64,000 bases of DNA from Sclerodactyla briareus (lineage: Eukaryota > Echinodermata > Holothuroidea > Dendrochirotida > Sclerodactylidae): NCBI GenBank assembly GCA_026419785.1, contig JAODTK010005864.1, forward strand, positions 70,001-134,000, given 5' to 3'. Below the pieces are notes generated by a model. It did no database searches, had not been told where the DNA came from, and saw nothing but the letters and a program-made list of their open reading frames with translations. The translations under genes and the position numbers were made by a program. Shown piece by piece: positions 57,740 to 64,000 of this stretch (positions are counted from its first letter, which is position 1; every line of letters starts with the position of its first letter).

Positions 57740-60700
57740 GGCTGAAGGTAAGGAAGGTGGTTCAAGATGTCACGGAAATGGTTGCATTAAGGTCAGTAAA
57801 GTTCATTTCGAAGAGGACATTTGTATATTTGCACTCAAAGGGTGGCCGCGTCCAGGTTCAATTGGTCAAGTTACCCAAAATTGGACACAAACAATTTCAA
57901 TTTGGCTGAAAAGTTGAATCACATGTCGAAACCACGGACAAAAAAAGACTATCTGTGCTTTATACAAGCGTCTTCAAATTGGTAAAGCCTTGAGAACTCT
58001 CTTGACTTCTCACCAGGGATTTACCATTTCCAGCCAGCAGAAAATCGCAGAAATACAGTTATTTAATAATTGGGGCATTTCCTATTTTGGTATCGGGGGG
58101 AACAAAGATGAAAGAACGGAAGGAATGCATCGAGTGTCTCTCCAAGATCTTGATTAGAGTCTGAGATTGTTGAACTTATTGGTGCTCACAAAAGTTTTCC
58201 CAAAACAGCGGAAAGCCGGGGCTTAACCCGGCAACATGCACAGCGGAAGGATGTGGGAAGAGCAGTAAGGAGGTCCCATCCAATTAGACAGAAAGGGTCC
58301 GTACAGTAGGGTAGGTGGTAGATATAAGTAAATTCGACAACAACACCATTTTATACAGTGTTTCATCGAGCTTCAAATAATAAAAAAGTTACCAGGTGAC
58401 CCTCTTTTTTAAAGAACATCTCTCGGCAGAAACAACTAGAAGTGCAGACACAAGGGTACCACATACCGGCGGCGGCGGCGGGCCGGCGGAAACACGGAAA
58501 CGGACCGGAGGCGGGAACATATCAGTATAGCACACCGGTAGAAGTGTCCTCCTTCCAATTAGTCACCTCTGATGACAAGAAAGGCATACTCACCCCCCCC
58601 CCCCCCCCCCTCTCTCCTTATCGGTTACGGCGCGGGGAACTTAAAGGGGGGCATATACATTGCATATATAGCCTACTCCATCCTGAGTTCATATTGTTCA
58701 AAAACGACAATCACCCATTACTACCGAGTTCTCTGAGTCAAATTTATTTTGTTGTAGTGACGCCGCATTGAATTAAATATTTTTCAAATAGTCCCTATAG
58801 ACAGACCTACACGGGCTACACCGTTGTGTGACGCTTCTTGAGGCCTTACGCCTATGCTTTGGCCCACCAATGTTAGTAAATGGAGGCCTGTTAGCGCGCA
58901 CGTTCTCCCATTGACAGATGACGCATACCCTGCCTCAATTATATATTACCCCGTTCCCGCAAAAAAATATTTGCAGCAGAGGGAAATTTTAGCGCTTCGT
59001 TTGTTAAACTCGACCTTCTTAATCGCGATAATGCGCTTTACTTACACGCATCGGGTTATCTTATCCACCCGACCCCCCGAAACTGCTTCACGCTGCTGAC
59101 TAAAAGAAATAAAAGAAATCCTTAGTCGAAAATTATATATAGGATACAGTTTTGGTTTGTAGACGGACACCGGCGAAACCGCCTTACTCTTTTCGAAGAA
59201 GAATGCCCTGCCTGCGATAAAAAAGGAGGGGGGGAGGAAGGGGTGAGAAATCTACACCCGGGATCGCCCTTTTAATTCGACCATACGACAGACCAAGGTG
59301 TAGTTTACCGTGCTGCCACTTTCCGCACGAAAAGAAGCGGGGTGAGGTTGTTGTAGTGAACGAGACATGACGAACACGGCGGGTGTTTGAACAAAGGACC
59401 GACCACCGCTTACGTTTTACCGTTTCCGCCCACCTCACCGCGACTAGGGGTAGTTATACGTTCCAATAGTTGGGATTAACAAAAAATCCCGGAAACGTAG
59501 TGACACGAAATCACCCAATGGTCATCATTTTTCATTACTTTGAAATATCCATGTCCATGGCAAAACTTGCGGGACGCCCACGATGTCATATTAGGCAATT
59601 ACTCCGCCCACCCGTTGTTTGTTGTTACTCATCACCCGTACTATAGCCTAATTGAGCAATAAGTACGTAATCTGATTTGACCTATTGAAAACGAGACTGG
59701 GTCTGCATTCATTACAAGAGCCAACATTACTAAACCTAATGGGATGCTATTAAATTGGTTAGGCCTGTGTCTAATTGAGCGGAAAGGTAATATGACTGGC
59801 AGGTACCGTGGCCCATAGAAATTTACCAGAGGGGGTATGAGCGATATTTGTTTAACAGATTTGATAGAAATTCCGATGATGGTTGGTCCCGTACGTAAGC
59901 AGCTCACTTATAGCGGACACTTCCGGTGTCGTGATGATGAATGTAGGGAAAAGCAGGACCAGTGATTGTCAAACGCGATTTCCAGTTAAAAAAATGACAA
60001 GGAATTGCTGGTGGGGAATTGATGGAAGTTGGTGGAAGGGAAGATTTCGCTATCTCTTTGAAGAAGGAAACCCTACTAGCAAAACGTCCTTTTAATAATA
60101 ACAATGATTGTGACAGCTTTAGAAGTACTATATGATGATGGCTTTGGATATTACAAATAATGATAGCTGTTATAATGATATTATTTCGGCCTTTAACATT
60201 AACAATATATGGTCCGGCTTTACACGCCAAAATACAATCAGTAATGGTGAACCGGATACTACCCCATATCATACATAAATTACAATGAAATTCAGGCAGC
60301 GTCATATTCAATTCAGCACGATTTCATCTGTTCTATTCAACGTCATTTTCCCCCACAGGGAGGACCTGTTACGGCATGATTCAGTGTTCTCCTCTGCACA
60401 AATGCCCCCCCCCCCCCCCCCGCCCAAGAAAAAAACAAAGAAAAAAAAAAAAACATCAGTACATCACCAATTCCTACACATAAACCTAATGATTTTAAGT
60501 CCAAAATTCGTACCAGAGTCCAATGAGCGATTATTAGATTCAGCCCCTTTTACAGAGCGATGAAATCGCTGGTATTGTAGTTCGTTCGGTTGCGATGGTT
60601 ACATTTCTGTAACCTTGACGCAGTCGCTTTTGGCGATTCCATTTGTATGTGTAATGTTTTTCTGTATCTCCACAAGTACATCCTAGACGTGATGAAATAT

Positions 60701-63270
60701 TGCCATTTTACTGAAGATGTAAAATACATTTGATTTAAGAATATTGTTAGTCCTTTCTTTGTACACATGCAACCTTTGGGCAAAAGCGACTCCCTCGTAA
60801 ACGTATATTTAACCCTTACAAGCTTCTTTGCCCATAATTAAATTTAAGAAGCCGGATGATTGGAGGCCATTACATGTTTTAACCGCAAAACCAGGGTTGC
60901 ACTCTGATTTTATTTTAACGAGCGATGAAATCGCTAGCTATTTACTCGGATCTGTGATATTTTTAGTCTTGTACCAATTTAATTCTATAGTAAAAAAATT
61001 AAAATTTGTAATGTACAATAGGTTTTCGAACAATTATATATGTTTTATTGCAATAATACGGAACAAATTTTCTAGTGTTTTCTGCGCCTCGTAACGTAGC
61101 CCAGCCATCTAGAATACGTATAATAATCCATGCGTTAGACCTAACGTTACAAGCCCCTGGAGGTTAGCCGAAGCAGAAGGCCCTCAGCTGCGGCTTCATG
61201 CTTGCTGTGCAACGATATTTGCGTGTTAGGGACAGGTAAGCTATTTCCAGCGATTTACAATTTTAGATGGTAACCCATTAAGCAACAATCGTACAACGCG
61301 CAGGATAAAAGACATGCCGCGATCGGTTTGTACGCCAACAGTACTGAAACAAAACAAGACCAACAGTTCCCGGTCACTTCCGTAGTATAGGTGGGGCACT
61401 CCTCGAGTGTTTGGACGTTACGCGGCCCGGGTTTTTCGAACTTGTGCCGGAACATGCTTTTTCCCCTTCCCTTGAGGATGACTATGGTCTTATGAATGTG
61501 CTTTTTTACTAGTTTTTTAGGATTTTTTTATTGCAGGTAGGCTCAGTGGTCTAACTTATTACCGGAACCTTTTTTGTAAATTTATGTTAATTGTAGGATA
61601 GTTTGTAAATTTATTTTTATGTTAGGCTAGCTGCGGCCATTAAGGGCCTGTTTATGGCCACTGTAGGTCCTACTGAGTTTTCCATCTTTTTGGTTTTGTT
61701 TTTGCTAGTCACCTCTATCAGGACCAAATCGGTGAAATTAAATTACCAGGGAATCAAAGCCCAATTGAGAACAGTATTTATAAAGAATAAATTTCTTTTC
61801 AGCTAAAGATAACGTTTCCTGTCGCTCTCCTAGATGTTCCCCTCTATGTGGGCCTTCGATACCCAAATCTATTTTTGTTTAAACGGCCCGAAAAGCGAAT
61901 CACAAGTAAGGTTAGCCCATTACGTTCGGCGTACTCGTTAAGGTTTTCACAGGAGATCCAATGTGTTTTACCGCATTGATTGCAACATTTCAAACATATT
62001 TTTTTTTACAAAAAGCACAATTGATGCCAAATTTACTTCCAACAACTATGTAACGAGAATGGGGAACATGATTGAATAAAATTCACAGAATTCTAAGAAT
62101 AAATAGTAGGCTACGCTCCTTCCATACTATGTCCGTTTCAAAACGATCCACGGCACTTGAAAAAAAATGGTACCTTAAACTCCACTGGCCCTATCAGCAG
62201 GGGGTTTCCCTTGACCTAGCTGTAGGAAGGCCAGTCTCTCTCTGTTGCGTACATAGTACGCGCGCGTACTTGTTTGAACCTTAAAAGCGGTTTGCGTGTC
62301 TGCACAAAGACTTGTACGTGTGACTCGAAATAGGCAAAAGTAATACGTATCACAATACTTATGACTTTGAGCCCTTATGAGTAAGGTCACTCACCGACAA
62401 GTCGAAACTCTTCAATGCACACAGCATTAATAACGTGACACCATTCCCACATGCGATCGTCCTTTATGGTCACTATTCTCGCGAGGATGAGTGCGCGTAG
62501 CATTCTGGTTATTTCAATTATAATTTCGAAGGAATGTATCCCGTAAATCGCACGTCCGGAGTACAAACGAGGCCGAGTACTGGTAGAGAAGGCGACTGGA
62601 TGAGTGGACGTGCACTGTCAAGTTTACGACTTGAAAACGATATGTCGTCCGTTTAACCTGGTACCCATAAATGTTTGAGGGTAGAACACCAGTGTGCCCC
62701 TATAGGGTCGAGGTGACGGGTTATAAGAGCGGTTGTCGATCTTGAACAAGGTTCAGAAAAAAGTCACTTCGGCGTGGGTGGGTGCGTATGTAAGGTATGT
62801 AAACTTTCAAGTTAGATCGGATTTCTGCGAAACAGTAAGAAGCGATTATGGATGAGAGTTGTGTTTTGTTAGGAATATTACTTAGGATGACCAACTTATC
62901 CACCTCTAGGTTTCAGAGCGGAGGATAGTAGAGCGGTATCAGGGGCGCTTTGCATGAACAGGTACCGCGGTTCGAATTCCAGCCAACCAGGCAACACGGC
63001 GTTTTTCCCAGAATGGGCTGTATTTGCAGTTCGGCGGCGGTGTCGGTCATGCTGGCGAGCAAGTGGGCTTGGTCACTTCGGGGGGTTGTTCGGGGAGGCA
63101 CTTGCAAGAGGTCTCGTCGGTGGCTGTGAGCAGTCGGTCCGAGCATCTTCCGCTCCTCCAGGTTCTGAGAAAAGTGGTTAGATCCAGAGTCACTGATCGT
63201 CCGTCGGATGGGACGTAAAATTGCGGTCCGGGAGAAGGGATTGGTGTCACTACTGGCTCGATAGGCATCT
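57740..63270. other. Right-hand region, no gene recognised
   Basis: Contains a CGG-rich patch (58465-58490), C tracts at 58591-58610 and 60403-60421 and the twice-occurring AGCGATGAAATCGCT (60556-60570 and 60921-60935). Open frames on both strands, none longer than 135 codons, have no identifiable motifs. Confidence 0.4.
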
Positions 63271-63276
63271 GAGCAT

Positions 63277-63401
63277 AGCGAAAGAGGAAACTAGCAAAGT
63301 TTTTATGATGTCATATCTATTATAAGGGAAAAAGGAGTCATATTTTCTTTCTTTGAAAAATTCGTAGATATGACGTCATCAAATTTGCTAATTTTTTCGC
63401 T
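63277..63401. repeat. Fold-back (inverted-repeat) element, MITE-like
   Basis: The left arm 63277-63319 starts AGCGAAAGAGG, continues CTAGCAAAG and ends TGATGTCATATCTA. The right arm 63365-63401 is its approximate complement: TAGATATGACGTCATCAAAT, then TTGCTAATTTTTTCGCT. The arms are about 40 bases with a few mismatches and gaps around a ~45-base loop. The right arm contains the palindrome TGACGTCA. It may be a small non-autonomous transposon relic or a hairpin; no clear target-site duplication is visible. Confidence 0.7.
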
Positions 63402-63404
63402 AAA

Positions 63405-64000
63405 TTTGCCAACTTGGCAGTAAAGGAATAAATGATAATCTTCAAAAAATTAGTAACTTGACAACGGAACGGTATGAAGATGAAACAAAGTTCGGGTGCC
63501 TGATTTTCACACCATCATCAGACTTTAAATATTTGCTGGACTCGCCTTCAAAGTTTACCTCATGTTTCTGGAGGCGGCGTGTAGCATTCTCAAGAAAATG
63601 GAAAAGTTAAAAAGTTCGGTTTATCGCAGTCAACGTTGACGTTACACAACTAGGCTAACGGAAAGGGACTTACATTGAACTCCAAAGATTCTTTCGATAA
63701 ACATTTGGTCAAACTAGGCAAGAATTGGAGGAGAAACTATTCGTAGACTTGACAAAGTTAGATCCAACATGGTTATGGCAGGAAATACGGAGTACATACG
63801 TGACACATTTTTACTGCCGGACAAGTGGCGTGGGTCGCCAGTCACGCTGTGTTTGTATTTTGCTGTACCCTAACTTATCGATCCACCTGTTTGTGGGAAC
63901 CTATAATCCACTTGAGGCAATTGTTATAATTCGTCCGCCCATGCACCAAAGACAGCCATGTGGTTGTTATATTGTATTGATCATTAGTTAAGACGACCGA
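63405..64000. other. Right edge, no gene recognised
   Basis: An 88-codon plus frame at 63725-63991 has no recognisable domain. Nothing else can be supported. Confidence 0.4.

Noticed and set aside
56988..57917. 309- and 211-codon plus frames as a gene
   Set aside because: Composition-driven (C tracts, GGGCCC words), Pro/Gly/Arg-rich, with a competing minus frame over the same bases and no domain.
62921..62990. tRNA-Ala-like sequence (TAGTAGAGCGG...GCTTTGCATG...GGTTCGAATTCC)
   Set aside because: A- and B-box-like words and a TGC anticodon-like loop are present, but I could not form paired acceptor and T stems. At most it is a degraded tRNA-derived relic.

Overview
The window looks like metazoan genomic DNA, most likely from a marine invertebrate. 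Short, phase-compatible exons with GT/AG boundaries sit in long introns full of tandem and dispersed repeats, and there is no operon-like structure. The species cannot be named from sequence alone. Some introns carry GGTCA-rich tandem arrays and a dispersed repeat around 42.66-43.0 kb of a kind I associate with marine invertebrates, especially deuterostomes; this is an impression, not a match.

The main gene is on the + strand: the 3' half of a large cadherin that enters from the left edge. I can follow extracellular cadherin (EC) repeat pieces at 1.3, 2.3, 7.0, 8.1, 10.3, 11.5, 12.2 and 13.0 kb. A membrane-proximal region follows at 14.1, 15.3, 15.6, 34.8 and 36.7 kb, resembling the membrane-adjacent domain (MAD) of cadherin-23/protocadherin-15 type cadherins. 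One transmembrane exon lies at 40.38 kb, and cytoplasmic exons lie at 41.2, 43.97 and 44.9 kb. Several exon-exon joins keep reading phase, which supports the model, but many exons need one or two single-base corrections. Such frequent indels in an otherwise conserved gene suggest an unpolished long-read assembly rather than a pseudogene.

A second gene fragment lies antisense in the ~19-kb intron between 15.7 and 34.8 kb. It is a TRIM-like RING/B-box/coiled-coil coding block (23.64-24.24 kb, minus strand), again broken by frameshifts.

The rest of 0-52.7 kb is mostly repeats: a 32-bp minisatellite (0-0.74 kb), a 90-bp minisatellite that begins at a cadherin splice donor (2.5-3.2 kb), a ~125-bp array (4.9-6.2 kb), a ~300-bp diverged array (16.3-19.8 kb), a ~155-bp array (28.2-29.4 kb), and a 17-bp minisatellite (37.1-38.1 kb) that is open in all three + frames. 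A ~4.25-kb tandem duplication (44.0-48.2 and 48.25-52.7 kb) contains the cytoplasmic cadherin exons.

From about 52.7 kb to the right end no gene is recognisable and the base composition changes: strand-asymmetric C/A-rich stretches, more CpG, a GGGCCC/CACGTG-rich block at 57.1-57.7 kb and a fold-back element at 63.3 kb. I found no CRISPR array, operon, phage or clearly new multi-gene system. The most notable items are the cadherin/MAD reconstruction, the antisense TRIM block, the duplication and the three-frame minisatellite.
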